This document shows positions 54,359-61,539 of a DNA stretch of 64,000 nt, piece after piece (within the stretch, counting starts at the first letter, position 1; each line of letters opens with the position of its first letter). The stretch comes from Flavobacterium sp. HJ-32-4. Its GTDB lineage: Bacteria; Bacteroidota; Bacteroidia; Flavobacteriales; Flavobacteriaceae. Under the pieces are notes generated by a model. It was not told the DNA's origin, ran no database searches, and saw only the letters and a list, made by a program, of their open reading frames with translations. Location of the stretch: contig NZ_CP092832.1 in assembly GCF_022532105.1 (NCBI RefSeq), forward strand, positions 310,001-374,000. Reading direction: 5' to 3'. The position numbers and the translations under genes were made by a program.

Positions 54359-54980
54359 GATCGTTTCCTTCCTGCTCAACCCTTACCGCGATAGGCCCGT
54401 CTACGCCATCGTACTGGAAGCACTCACGTTCGTACTGGGCATCGCCAGTGTATGGCTCGCACGAAAGACCCATATCCTTACCTATCCGGTAGGACTTATC
54501 GCGACCGCCATCACCGCCTGGCTCTTGTATGAAGCCGGTTACCTTGGCGACATGAGCGTCAATATCTACTTTACCCTGATGAGTTTTTACGGCTGGTACC
54601 GGTGGTCGAAAAACCGTAACGCCGATTCCGATATTGCGATTTCCAGAACGACAAAACGTGAAAAAATAGCAGGTTTCGGCTTGTTTTGTCTCACAATTGT
54701 CGTAATTTTCGGGATTTACGCCGCTTTTGACATGGAAATCGAAACGGCGAATTATATTGACATACTGACCTCAGGGCTCTTTTTTACCGCGATGTGGTTC
54801 ATGGCCCTGAAAAAAATCGAAAACTGGACGCTCTGGATCGTAGGCGATTGTATCGCCGTGCCACTCTACTGGCACCGCGGTCTCGGCATCCTGGCGCTGG
54901 AGTACGTCGTTTTTACGGCACTGGCGATAATGGCATACCAAGAATGGAGAACACTACTGAAACACAAAACAACGCGATAA
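54351..54980 (+). CDS. pnuC: PnuC-family vitamin transporter
   Basis: A 209-residue membrane protein with about seven helices. The PnuC features are the N-terminal EALTFVLGIASVWLARKTHI, NIYFTLMSFYGWYRW and the NYIDILTSGLFFTAMWFMA / ENWTLWIVGD segment. PnuC members carry nicotinamide riboside, but close homologues (PnuT) carry thiamine; a TPP riboswitch controls a receptor 2.6 kb downstream, so thiamine is a real alternative. The start at 54351 overlaps GGGPS by 8 bp. The kinase that often follows pnuC is absent. Confidence 0.88.
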   Translation: MDEIVSFLLNPYRDRPVYAIVLEALTFVLGIASVWLARKTHILTYPVGLIATAITAWLLYEAGYLGDMSVNIYFTLMSFYGWYRWSKNRNADSDIAISRTTKREKIAGFGLFCLTIVVIFGIYAAFDMEIETANYIDILTSGLFFTAMWFMALKKIENWTLWIVGDCIAVPLYWHRGLGILALEYVVFTALAIMAYQEWRTLLKHKTTR

Positions 54981-56548
54981 AACAACTCAAACGCGCCTAT
55001 CCGGAATTTACGGATGACGACTTCATCCAGATCGCGGCACACGGACTTACCCCCGCCGACGTCCTGCGGCAACTGCAGATTTTCGAGACCGGTATCGGCA
55101 AGGCCCATTTAGACCGGCCGGCCGTAATCGGCGATGGCATCCGGGCGTATTCAGAAGTCGTGCATGGTGAATTTGCCGCTTTTTTTGACAGCGTCCGCGA
55201 CCAATACCGACTGAAGAAATTTGTTCCTGCGTCTGGTGCGGCCAGCCGGATGTTCAAGTTCCTGAGCGAATTCCGCAATGAATTCGACATCAGCCGTGAG
55301 ACCATCAACGCGTACATCAACCGTAAAGGCGCAAAAGAGCTGCAGATTTTCCTGGCCGGGCTCGAAAAATTCCCGTTCTACGAAACCGTACGGAGCGCCT
55401 TGCGTCAACGGCAGCCGCAGTTCGAAACCTTTACCCGAGACCACCAGACACTCTGCTTTATCGACACTATGTTGTCGGAAAACGCACTCGATTATACCAA
55501 TCGCCCGAAAGGTGTACTGCCCTTCCATAAATACTTCGACCACACCGCCGTTCCGGTGGAAGAGCATTTGAATGAAGGGGCGTATTATGCCGCTTCCAAC
55601 CGCGAATCCCACATCCATTTCACGGTATCAGAGGCACATCGCACCCTGTTTGAAGACGCCGTAGATGCGGTAAAGGACAAAATCGCACGCCGTTCCGGAA
55701 ATGAAATTTCCATCCGGTTTTCGTACCAACAAAAAGCAACCGACTCCATTTCCGTAGACGAACACAATCGCCCCTGCCGACACGATGGCGAACTGCTATT
55801 TAGGCCCGGTGGTCACGGCGCGCTCATCCGCAACCTGGGCGAGTTGGATTCCGACATTATTTTTATCAAAAATATCGACAACGTCATCCAGAACCACGTC
55901 GCCGAGACGACGCTCTATAAAAAATCACTTGCGGGCATCCTGGTCAGCACCCAGCAAAAAGTATTTGGCTATTTACAGGCCCTTGAGACGGCCACGACTC
56001 CGGCGAAACTGGCGGAAATCCGCTTGTTCGTCGAAACCGAGCTCTCTCTATCCATCATGGACGACTTCGACAAATTTACCGACGACAATAAAATCGCCTA
56101 CCTCCGTGATCGCCTCAACCGACCGATTCGCGTGTGTGGCATGGTACGCAATGAAGGCGAACCCGGCGGAGGCCCTTTCTGGGTGCGGAGTCCGAAAGGT
56201 TCGCTCTCGCTACAGATCGTCGAATCGGCACAGGTCGACCATGACAATAAAACGCAGGTCGGCATCCTGAAGAGCGCCACCCACTTCAACCCTGTTGATT
56301 TGGTGTGTGGCATACGCGATTATAAAGGACAGAAATTCAACCTCGATCACTTCGTCGATACCGAAGCCGGATTCATTGTCGAGAAAGCCAAACACGGTAA
56401 ATTGGTAAAAAGCTACGAACTACCCGGACTCTGGAACGGCGCCATGGCTAAATGGATCACGCTTTTCGTGGAAGTGCCGCTCATTACCTTCAACCCGGTG
56501 AAAACGGTCAATGACCTGTTGAAACCGGCCCACCAGCCGCAACTTTGA
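54944..56548 (+). CDS. DUF4301 family protein
   Basis: A 534-residue cytoplasmic protein of unknown function. The start at 54944 overlaps pnuC by 37 bp. Recognisable family segments include KKFVPASGAASRMFKFLSEF (about 85-105), LPFHKYFDHTAVPVEEHLNE, LFRPGGHGALIRNLGELDSD (about 285-305), CGMVRNEGEPGGGPFW and PGLWNGAMAKWITLFVEVP. Gly-rich loops and GHGALIRNL suggest a nucleotide- or sugar-phosphate-binding fold, which is inference. Its stop overlaps the arfB start (TGATG). Confidence 0.88.
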   Translation: MENTTETQNNAIKQLKRAYPEFTDDDFIQIAAHGLTPADVLRQLQIFETGIGKAHLDRPAVIGDGIRAYSEVVHGEFAAFFDSVRDQYRLKKFVPASGAASRMFKFLSEFRNEFDISRETINAYINRKGAKELQIFLAGLEKFPFYETVRSALRQRQPQFETFTRDHQTLCFIDTMLSENALDYTNRPKGVLPFHKYFDHTAVPVEEHLNEGAYYAASNRESHIHFTVSEAHRTLFEDAVDAVKDKIARRSGNEISIRFSYQQKATDSISVDEHNRPCRHDGELLFRPGGHGALIRNLGELDSDIIFIKNIDNVIQNHVAETTLYKKSLAGILVSTQQKVFGYLQALETATTPAKLAEIRLFVETELSLSIMDDFDKFTDDNKIAYLRDRLNRPIRVCGMVRNEGEPGGGPFWVRSPKGSLSLQIVESAQVDHDNKTQVGILKSATHFNPVDLVCGIRDYKGQKFNLDHFVDTEAGFIVEKAKHGKLVKSYELPGLWNGAMAKWITLFVEVPLITFNPVKTVNDLLKPAHQPQL

Positions 56549-56949
56549 TGGATGCTGAGAAACTGCGCGCAGAACTACAATACAAAGCCGTCAGGAGCTC
56601 CGGTCCCGGCGGACAAAACGTCAATAAAGTCGCTTCTAAAGTTGTCGTGACCTTTGACGTCGACGCATCGAACGCCCTTGACGACGATGAAAAAGGAAGG
56701 TTGCGCGAAAAACTGGCCTCGCGACTCACATCGGCGCACGTACTCATGATGGCCGCCGATGACGACCGCAGCCAATTGACGAACAAGGAAATTGCAACCC
56801 GTCGTCTTCTCGAACTTATCCGAAAAGCACTCCTCGTGCCCAAAAAACGAAAACCGACCAAAGTACCGCGCGCGGTGATCGAAAAACGCATCAAGGCAAA
56901 AAGAACCACTTCGGAAATCAAGCGAAACCGGCGGAAACCGGAGTTTTAA
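56548..56949 (+). CDS. arfB: Alternative ribosome-rescue factor ArfB (peptidyl-tRNA hydrolase)
   Basis: A 133-residue stalled-ribosome rescue factor. The catalytic GGQ lies in VRSSGPGGQNVNKVASKV (about residues 17-34), and the basic C-terminal tail (KKRKPTKVPRAVIEKRIKAK) enters the empty mRNA channel. This fits ArfB/YaeJ rather than class-I release factors, which are longer. It is the last gene of the run PPTase-GGGPS-pnuC-DUF4301-arfB and overlaps the previous stop by one base. Confidence 0.93.
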   Translation: MDAEKLRAELQYKAVRSSGPGGQNVNKVASKVVVTFDVDASNALDDDEKGRLREKLASRLTSAHVLMMAADDDRSQLTNKEIATRRLLELIRKALLVPKKRKPTKVPRAVIEKRIKAKRTTSEIKRNRRKPEF

Positions 56950-56980
56950 ATTGTCCGTGGGTCGTAATGGGTATTCATCT

Positions 56981-57113
56981 TTAACAAAAGATGCGGTTTT
57001 CCCGTAAAACGGTGTCGCCGGGAAATCGTAGCTTGGCTTCGGGGAGGGGCCGATGCCTTTCCCTACCGAAAAAAACCGACATAGCCATACGGGAAAACCG
57101 CACATTTTGTTAA
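56981..57113. mobile_element. MITE-like element, copy 1 (133 bp)
   Basis: Terminal inverted repeats of 26 bp: the left end begins TTAACAAAAGATGCGG and the right end, reverse complemented, TTAACAAAATGTGCGG; both continue TTTTCCCGTA (two mismatches in 26). The flanking three bases are TCT on both sides, a likely target duplication. There is no coding sequence. It is about 91% identical to copy 2 at 57298-57430, in the same orientation. Confidence 0.8.
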
Positions 57114-57297
57114 TCTTTACGCGTGTGACCCGATACCATCCGCAGATCGGCAACCTCAATCCGTCAAGGCTTCTCTCGAAGCGGATTCAGACAACTATCA
57201 AATACGTTAATCCAATCCGATTTATTGAAACTCTGGGGTCCTAGTTCCAGATTCGTTCATCGAACCAAAAATAAGTTCCTTCTATCTCATTACATGT
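57114..57297. other. Spacer between the two MITE-like copies
   Basis: 184 bp in which I see no gene, repeat or clear promoter. Confidence 0.4.
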
Positions 57298-57430
57298 TTA
57301 ACAATTTCTACGGTTTTCCCGTAAAACGGTGTCGCCGGGAAATCGTAGTTTGGCTTCGGGGAGGGGCCGATGCTATTCCCTACCGAAAAAAACCGACATG
57401 GGAATACGGAAAAACCGCACATTTTGTTAA
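57298..57430. mobile_element. MITE-like element, copy 2 (133 bp)
   Basis: Same length and orientation as copy 1, with 12 differences by my count, concentrated in the outer left arm and near the right arm. The ends are again TTAACA and TGTTAA, and the flanking triplet is TGT on both sides, different from the TCT around copy 1. It lies about 90 bp upstream of the TPP riboswitch. Confidence 0.8.
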
Positions 57431-57518
57431 TGTTTCAGTGCCGGACATCAAGATCGACTAAACAAATGTCAAAAAACACCCGCGAACGCAAAAAAACCAA
57501 CTCTTCTCCGTATTTTCG

Positions 57519-57602
57519 CGTCGTCTCAAAGGGGTGCTCTACCAAGGGCTGAGATTATACCCGACGAACCTGGGCAGGTAATGCTGCCAAGGGACTTACG
57601 AC
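57519..57602 (+). promoter_or_regulatory. TPP riboswitch (THI element)
   Basis: The conserved core is unmistakable: GGGGTGCTC (57531), GGGCTGAGATTATACCC (57546-57562), GAACCTG (57566-57572) and CAGGTAATGCTG (57575-57586), bounded by a possible closing stem GTCGT/ACGAC. It binds thiamine pyrophosphate and should repress the TonB-dependent receptor downstream. A TATTTTCG element just upstream may be its promoter. No clear terminator follows, so translational control is likely. Confidence 0.95.
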
Positions 57603-57683
57603 TGCCGGAGTGCACGCCGCAGTCGCGGATTTTCAAGTTTAACCAAAGGATAATAGCCCCTTTTATTCGTAAATCATTTACGG

Positions 57684-59951
57684 ATGAAAACTCTTTTCCA
57701 TTTTGCTTTTGGGCGTGCCGCCGGCCCATTACCCTCGGCGGATCTTCAACATGTATGCAAGGGCCGCCGTCGGGCTGTCCGTTCCAAGTCCTCGCTCGTA
57801 CCTCGCTGCGGGCTTTCCTCTCCCATCCCTCACGCAATCATGGCACTGGCGCTGGCGTTTTCGGTTTCAACCCGCGCCCAGGAAAAACCCAATGATTCAC
57901 TGAAGGGGCTCGACGAGGTGCAGGTGTCCTCCATCCGGGCAACGGCCAAAACGCCGGTCAGCTTCAGCAACCTGTCAAAACAGGAGATGGCCTCACGCAA
58001 TCTGGGCCAGGACATTCCCATGCTGATGCAGTTCCTTCCATCGGTTGTCACCACATCCGACGCCGGAAACGGTTTCGGCTACACGGGCATCAGGGTCCGC
58101 GGAAGCGATGCTACCCGCATCAACGTCACGCTCAACGGCATCCCTTACAACGACGCCGAAAGTCACGGTACGTTCTGGGTGAACATGCCCGATTTTGCGT
58201 CGTCGGTACAAAACCTGCAATTACAGCGGGGTGTGGGAACGTCTACCAACGGAGCCGGTGCCTTCGGGGCCAGCCTGAACCTGCTGACCGATTCCTACAG
58301 CGAAAAGGCGTTTGCCGAAATTTCGAACTCGTTTGGCAGCTTTAACTCGCGTAAACACACCGTCCGGTTCAGCACCGGATTGCTCAACGACCACATTGAA
58401 GTGGCCGGACGGCTTTCGAACCTTGCCTCCGATGGCTACATTGACCGTGCCACCTCGCGACTGCGATCGTATTTCCTCCAAACGACCTTCGTCGACAAGG
58501 GAACGCTGGTAAAAGCGTTGGTGTTTGGCGGTAGCGAAAAGACGTATCAGTCGTGGTACGGACTCGAAGACCCAGAGAAACTCGACAACGACCGTACGTT
58601 CAATCCGGCAGGTATGTATATCGACGACAGCGGGAACATGCAGTTTTACGACAACCAAACCGACAACTACAACCAGGATCACTACCAACTCCACTGGAAC
58701 CAAAGTTGGAGCGACCGTTGGACGAGCCATGTAGCCCTGCACCTCACCAAAGGCAAAGGGTACTATGAAAACTATGAGGTAGGTGAAACCATCGATTTTG
58801 GATCAGGACCGGTAGAAACCGACATGATCAACCAGAAATGGCTTGACAACGACTTCTACGGCATCGTTTCATCCTGGCAATACAAAGGCGATGCGCTGCA
58901 GGTCACCCTCGGCGGTGGCTGGAACCACTATGACGGCGCCCACTTCGGTAAAATACTGTGGACGCGCGACGTAGTACTTCCTTCTTATGGCTTTCGGTTT
59001 TATGACGACGCTGTAAAAAAAGACGGAAACGTGTATGCCAAAGCCAATTACGACCTGGGCAACGGCTGGAACCTGTTTGGTGACCTGCAATACCGTCGCG
59101 TTTCGTACGATGCCAACAGCGACGAAACCGGGATAGTACGCGATCGGTTTGACTTCTTCAACCCGAAGGCCGGTATTACCTTCCGAGCCAACGAAAAAAA
59201 CAGCGTATACCTTTCGTATGGCCGTGCCAATCGAGAACCTAACCGTACTGATTATGAAAACGGAAGTCCACGCCCCGAACGCCTCGACGATTTCGAACTT
59301 GGCTGGCGCTACACCGGGAAAGCGCAGTTCAACCTTAACGCCTACTACATGCGCTACCACGACCAATTGGTGTTGACCGGGGCCCTTGATGATGTGGGCA
59401 ACCCCATCCGGGCCAACAGCGGAAAAAGCTACCGCCTGGGAATAGAAGCGGAAGCGGTCGTGCCCCTAAGCGACAAATGGACCCTTCGCCCGAATGTGAC
59501 GTTGAGCCAAAACCGCAACGAAGACTTCCTCTTCCAGCGGGATGGGGTGCTAACCAATTTGGGTAATACCGAAATCGCCTTCTCTCCGTCGGTCGTGGCT
59601 GCCAATGCTCTTTCCTTTCAACCAATTAAAGCGCTGACCGCAACGTTCCTGACGAAGTATGTGGGAAAACAATACATGGGTAACATCGATTCCGAAACGT
59701 CGGCACTCGATGCCTATTTCGTAAACGACCTCAACGTCTCGTATGCCTTCACCCCGAAAAAATTCTTCAAAAAAGTCATTCTAAACCTACTGGTCAACAA
59801 TGTGTTTAACGAAGAATATGAGTCGAATGGTTACTTCTATACCTATGACGACGACTTCTCCACGCCCGGCACCATCACCACGGTAGAAGGTGCGGGCTTC
59901 TATCCGCAGGCAGGCACGAATTTCCTGTTGGGACTGACCTTATCACTATAA
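57684..59951 (+). CDS. TonB-dependent outer-membrane receptor, TPP-riboswitch controlled
   Basis: A 755-residue receptor with a plug domain (about 75-205; QDIPMLMQFLPSVVTTSDAG, GIRVRGSDATRINVTLNGIP) and a 22-strand barrel ending GTNFLLGLTLSL. A TonB-box-like DEVQVSS follows the signal region. Riboswitch control suggests uptake of thiamine or a precursor, like Omr1 receptors of this phylum. The first 58 codons are odd: MKTLFHFAF, then about 42 codons of Arg/Pro/Ser-rich sequence from a GC-rich block, then MALALAFSVSTRAQ. The true start may be 57684 or 57840 (second hydrophobic stretch). Confidence 0.9.
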   Translation: MKTLFHFAFGRAAGPLPSADLQHVCKGRRRAVRSKSSLVPRCGLSSPIPHAIMALALAFSVSTRAQEKPNDSLKGLDEVQVSSIRATAKTPVSFSNLSKQEMASRNLGQDIPMLMQFLPSVVTTSDAGNGFGYTGIRVRGSDATRINVTLNGIPYNDAESHGTFWVNMPDFASSVQNLQLQRGVGTSTNGAGAFGASLNLLTDSYSEKAFAEISNSFGSFNSRKHTVRFSTGLLNDHIEVAGRLSNLASDGYIDRATSRLRSYFLQTTFVDKGTLVKALVFGGSEKTYQSWYGLEDPEKLDNDRTFNPAGMYIDDSGNMQFYDNQTDNYNQDHYQLHWNQSWSDRWTSHVALHLTKGKGYYENYEVGETIDFGSGPVETDMINQKWLDNDFYGIVSSWQYKGDALQVTLGGGWNHYDGAHFGKILWTRDVVLPSYGFRFYDDAVKKDGNVYAKANYDLGNGWNLFGDLQYRRVSYDANSDETGIVRDRFDFFNPKAGITFRANEKNSVYLSYGRANREPNRTDYENGSPRPERLDDFELGWRYTGKAQFNLNAYYMRYHDQLVLTGALDDVGNPIRANSGKSYRLGIEAEAVVPLSDKWTLRPNVTLSQNRNEDFLFQRDGVLTNLGNTEIAFSPSVVAANALSFQPIKALTATFLTKYVGKQYMGNIDSETSALDAYFVNDLNVSYAFTPKKFFKKVILNLLVNNVFNEEYESNGYFYTYDDDFSTPGTITTVEGAGFYPQAGTNFLLGLTLSL
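57711..57836. repeat. GC-rich block inserted in the receptor signal-peptide region
   Basis: About 126 bp (a multiple of three) starting GGGCGTGCCGCCGGCCC and ending CCCATCCCTCACGC, containing CCGCCG/CGGCGG inverted segments. It splits a signal peptide into two parts while keeping the frame. Its end resembles that of the block at 52857-52990. It looks like a dispersed repeat; membership in a genome-wide family is not verified. Confidence 0.5.
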
Positions 59952-59971
59952 GATGAAGGCCAAAAAAGAAG

Positions 59972-60005
59972 AAACCTCCGGAAGTACATTCCGGAGGTTT
60001 TGTTT
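59972..60005. terminator. Terminator between the receptor and the Rieske-like gene
   Basis: Perfect 12-bp stem AAACCTCCGGAA/TTCCGGAGGTTT with loop GTACA and T-rich tracts on both sides; it serves both converging genes. Confidence 0.92.
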
Positions 60006-60015
60006 TCTATTACCG

Positions 60016-60447
60016 TCAGTTATACACCCGAATGTGTCGGTCGTCAATCACCTCCACCCGATACGGACGCATGGTATATTGGTAAGGACCCGTGCCGTCA
60101 AACAGGCTGTAGGTGTGATTGGGCTCCGTACAGGTGCAAACCGCGTTGAGTCCGTCTATGTCCATCGTAGAACATGGTTTCGGCGCCTCGTTCGGGCAAG
60201 CCGCTTCCCAGGCGCGGTAATCGGTTGAGGAAACCCGCATGACGATGATGCCGCTAACTCCGCTTGTGCCGTTGTTGATATACACCGGATTCATCGGAAT
60301 AGTGAGGCCGCTGTTCGTGGGAAGGTTCTCATCTATGGTGACCGAAAAGCTATAATCGGGCAAATACGGATTGCGGTAGCGAACGTTGTCGGATGAGCAG
60401 GCAGCCAGTAGGCCAAGACCCCATCCCAGGAGCAGTATTTTTTTCAT
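60016..60447 (-). CDS. Lipoprotein with a degenerate Rieske-like domain
   Basis: A 143-residue lipoprotein (MKKILLLGWGLGLLAAC, acylated Cys 17) of unknown function. The C-terminal half resembles a Rieske fold (YRAWEAACPNEAPKPCSTMD, then VCTCTEPNHTYSLFDG and PYRVEVIDDRHIRVY), but the ligand pattern CxH...CxxH is not kept: the first box reads CPN and the second lacks the expected histidine. A [2Fe-2S] cluster is therefore unlikely. The start at 60447 gives the lipoprotein signal. Monocistronic, with its own promoter. Confidence 0.75.
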   Translation of the reverse strand: MKKILLLGWGLGLLAACSSDNVRYRNPYLPDYSFSVTIDENLPTNSGLTIPMNPVYINNGTSGVSGIIVMRVSSTDYRAWEAACPNEAPKPCSTMDIDGLNAVCTCTEPNHTYSLFDGTGPYQYTMRPYRVEVIDDRHIRVYN

Positions 60448-60474
60448 TTCGTTTTTCAAGGCAATTGTTGGATA

Positions 60475-60482
60475 CAAATTTA
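60475..60482 (-). promoter_or_regulatory. -7 promoter element of the Rieske-like gene
   Basis: Minus strand TAAATTTG, 27 bp upstream of the ATG at 60447. Confidence 0.6.
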
Positions 60483-60544
60483 ATTTTTTTACTTTTGGGC
60501 GGATGCCGGATGGTGTTTAATACGTCGGCATCGTTGAAAAAACG

Positions 60545-60586
60545 TATCTTTGTGAAAAGAAATCCCGTCGCGATGGGATTTTTTCT
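60545..60586 (+). promoter_or_regulatory. greA upstream element: -7 box followed by a terminator-like hairpin
   Basis: TATCTTTG (60545-60552) is followed by AAATCCC (60560-60566), an 8-nt loop, GGGATTT (60575-60581) and further T. The hairpin would lie at the very start of the transcript, about 85 nt upstream of the greA ATG. No clear -33 TTG is present, and a second promoter nearer greA (TAAATTTT near 60653) is possible. Confidence 0.5.
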
Positions 60587-60668
60587 GTTTATATAACGGG
60601 ATTGCGGTCGTTTTCATATGCAAGGGAAAAAGTGTGTGACTGGCGATTCCGTAAATTTTTATTGAACT

Positions 60669-61145
60669 ATGAGTACAGTATCCTACTACACGGCCGAAGG
60701 CCTCAAAAAACTGAAAGACGAACTCGACCAACTGAAAAACGTCGAGCGACCGAAGGCGTCGCAGGCCATTGCCGAAGCGCGCGATAAAGGCGATTTATCG
60801 GAGAATGCCGAATACGATGCTGCCAAGGAAGCACAGGGTTTGCTGGAAATGCGTATTTCCAAACTCGAAGACCTGTATGCCAATGCCCGTCTTATCGACG
60901 AATCGCAACTCGACCTGTCGAAAGTACTCGTACTATCGAAGGTAAAGATAAAGAACGTCGGCAACGGCATGGTGTTGAATTATACCCTGGTCGCGGAAAG
61001 CGAAGCCGACCTGAAAAGCAACAAAATTTCTGTAACCTCTCCGATCGGCAAAGGCCTTTTAGGAAAATCGGTCGGTGACCTTGCCGAAATTACCGTTCCG
61101 AACGGGAAACTGCAGTTTGAAATACTTGAAATTTCGCGCGACTGA
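60669..61145 (+). CDS. greA: Transcription elongation factor GreA
   Basis: GreA rescues backtracked RNA polymerase by stimulating RNA cleavage in the active site. The 158-residue protein has the N-terminal coiled coil (about 5-75) with the acidic tip GDLSENAEYDAAKE (Asp and Glu at the polymerase centre) and a C-terminal FKBP-like domain (SPIGKGLLGKSVGDLAEI). Its TGA overlaps the ATG of the HIT gene (TGATG). The leader contains a terminator-like hairpin. Confidence 0.97.
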   Translation: MSTVSYYTAEGLKKLKDELDQLKNVERPKASQAIAEARDKGDLSENAEYDAAKEAQGLLEMRISKLEDLYANARLIDESQLDLSKVLVLSKVKIKNVGNGMVLNYTLVAESEADLKSNKISVTSPIGKGLLGKSVGDLAEITVPNGKLQFEILEISRD

Positions 61146-61534
61146 TGGCATCGATTTTTACCCGTATCATCAACCGGGAAATTCCGGGACACATCGTGTC
61201 AGAAGACGATCGCTTCATTGCCATACTGGATGTCAACCCCAACACCGAAGGCCACACACTCTGCATCCCGAAGACTGAAATCAACAAGCTCTTCGATATG
61301 GAAGAAGAGCACTATCTGGCCTTAATGGCCTTTTCACGCAAAGTCGCCCAGGCACTGGAGAAAGCCGTCCCCTGCAAAAGAATCGGTGTGGCGGTTGTGG
61401 GATTGGAAGTACCTCATGTGCACGTCCACCTCATCCCCTTACACGACATGGACGATATGCGGTTCCAACGGAAGGTGAAACTGTCAGACGATGACTTCAA
61501 ACGCATCATTGCGGCGATACAGACGAACCTATAG
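61145..61534 (+). CDS. HIT-family nucleotide-binding protein
   Basis: A 129-residue histidine-triad hydrolase of the HINT type. The catalytic HxHxH motif is VPHVHVHLIPL (about residues 90-100); the N-terminal ASIFTRIINREIPGHIVSED is typical. Members hydrolyse nucleoside phosphoramidates or related AMP-linked compounds; the physiological substrate is unknown. It is coupled to greA by a one-base overlap, a common arrangement in the phylum, and meets the histidine-kinase gene tail to tail with 5 bp between. Confidence 0.93.
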   Translation: MASIFTRIINREIPGHIVSEDDRFIAILDVNPNTEGHTLCIPKTEINKLFDMEEEHYLALMAFSRKVAQALEKAVPCKRIGVAVVGLEVPHVHVHLIPLHDMDDMRFQRKVKLSDDDFKRIIAAIQTNL

Positions 61535-61539
61535 CCTTT

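Noticed and set aside
54794..54943. Fifty-codon N-terminal extension of the DUF4301 protein
   Set aside because: It is an out-of-frame read of pnuC, Arg-rich and without similarity to the family start.
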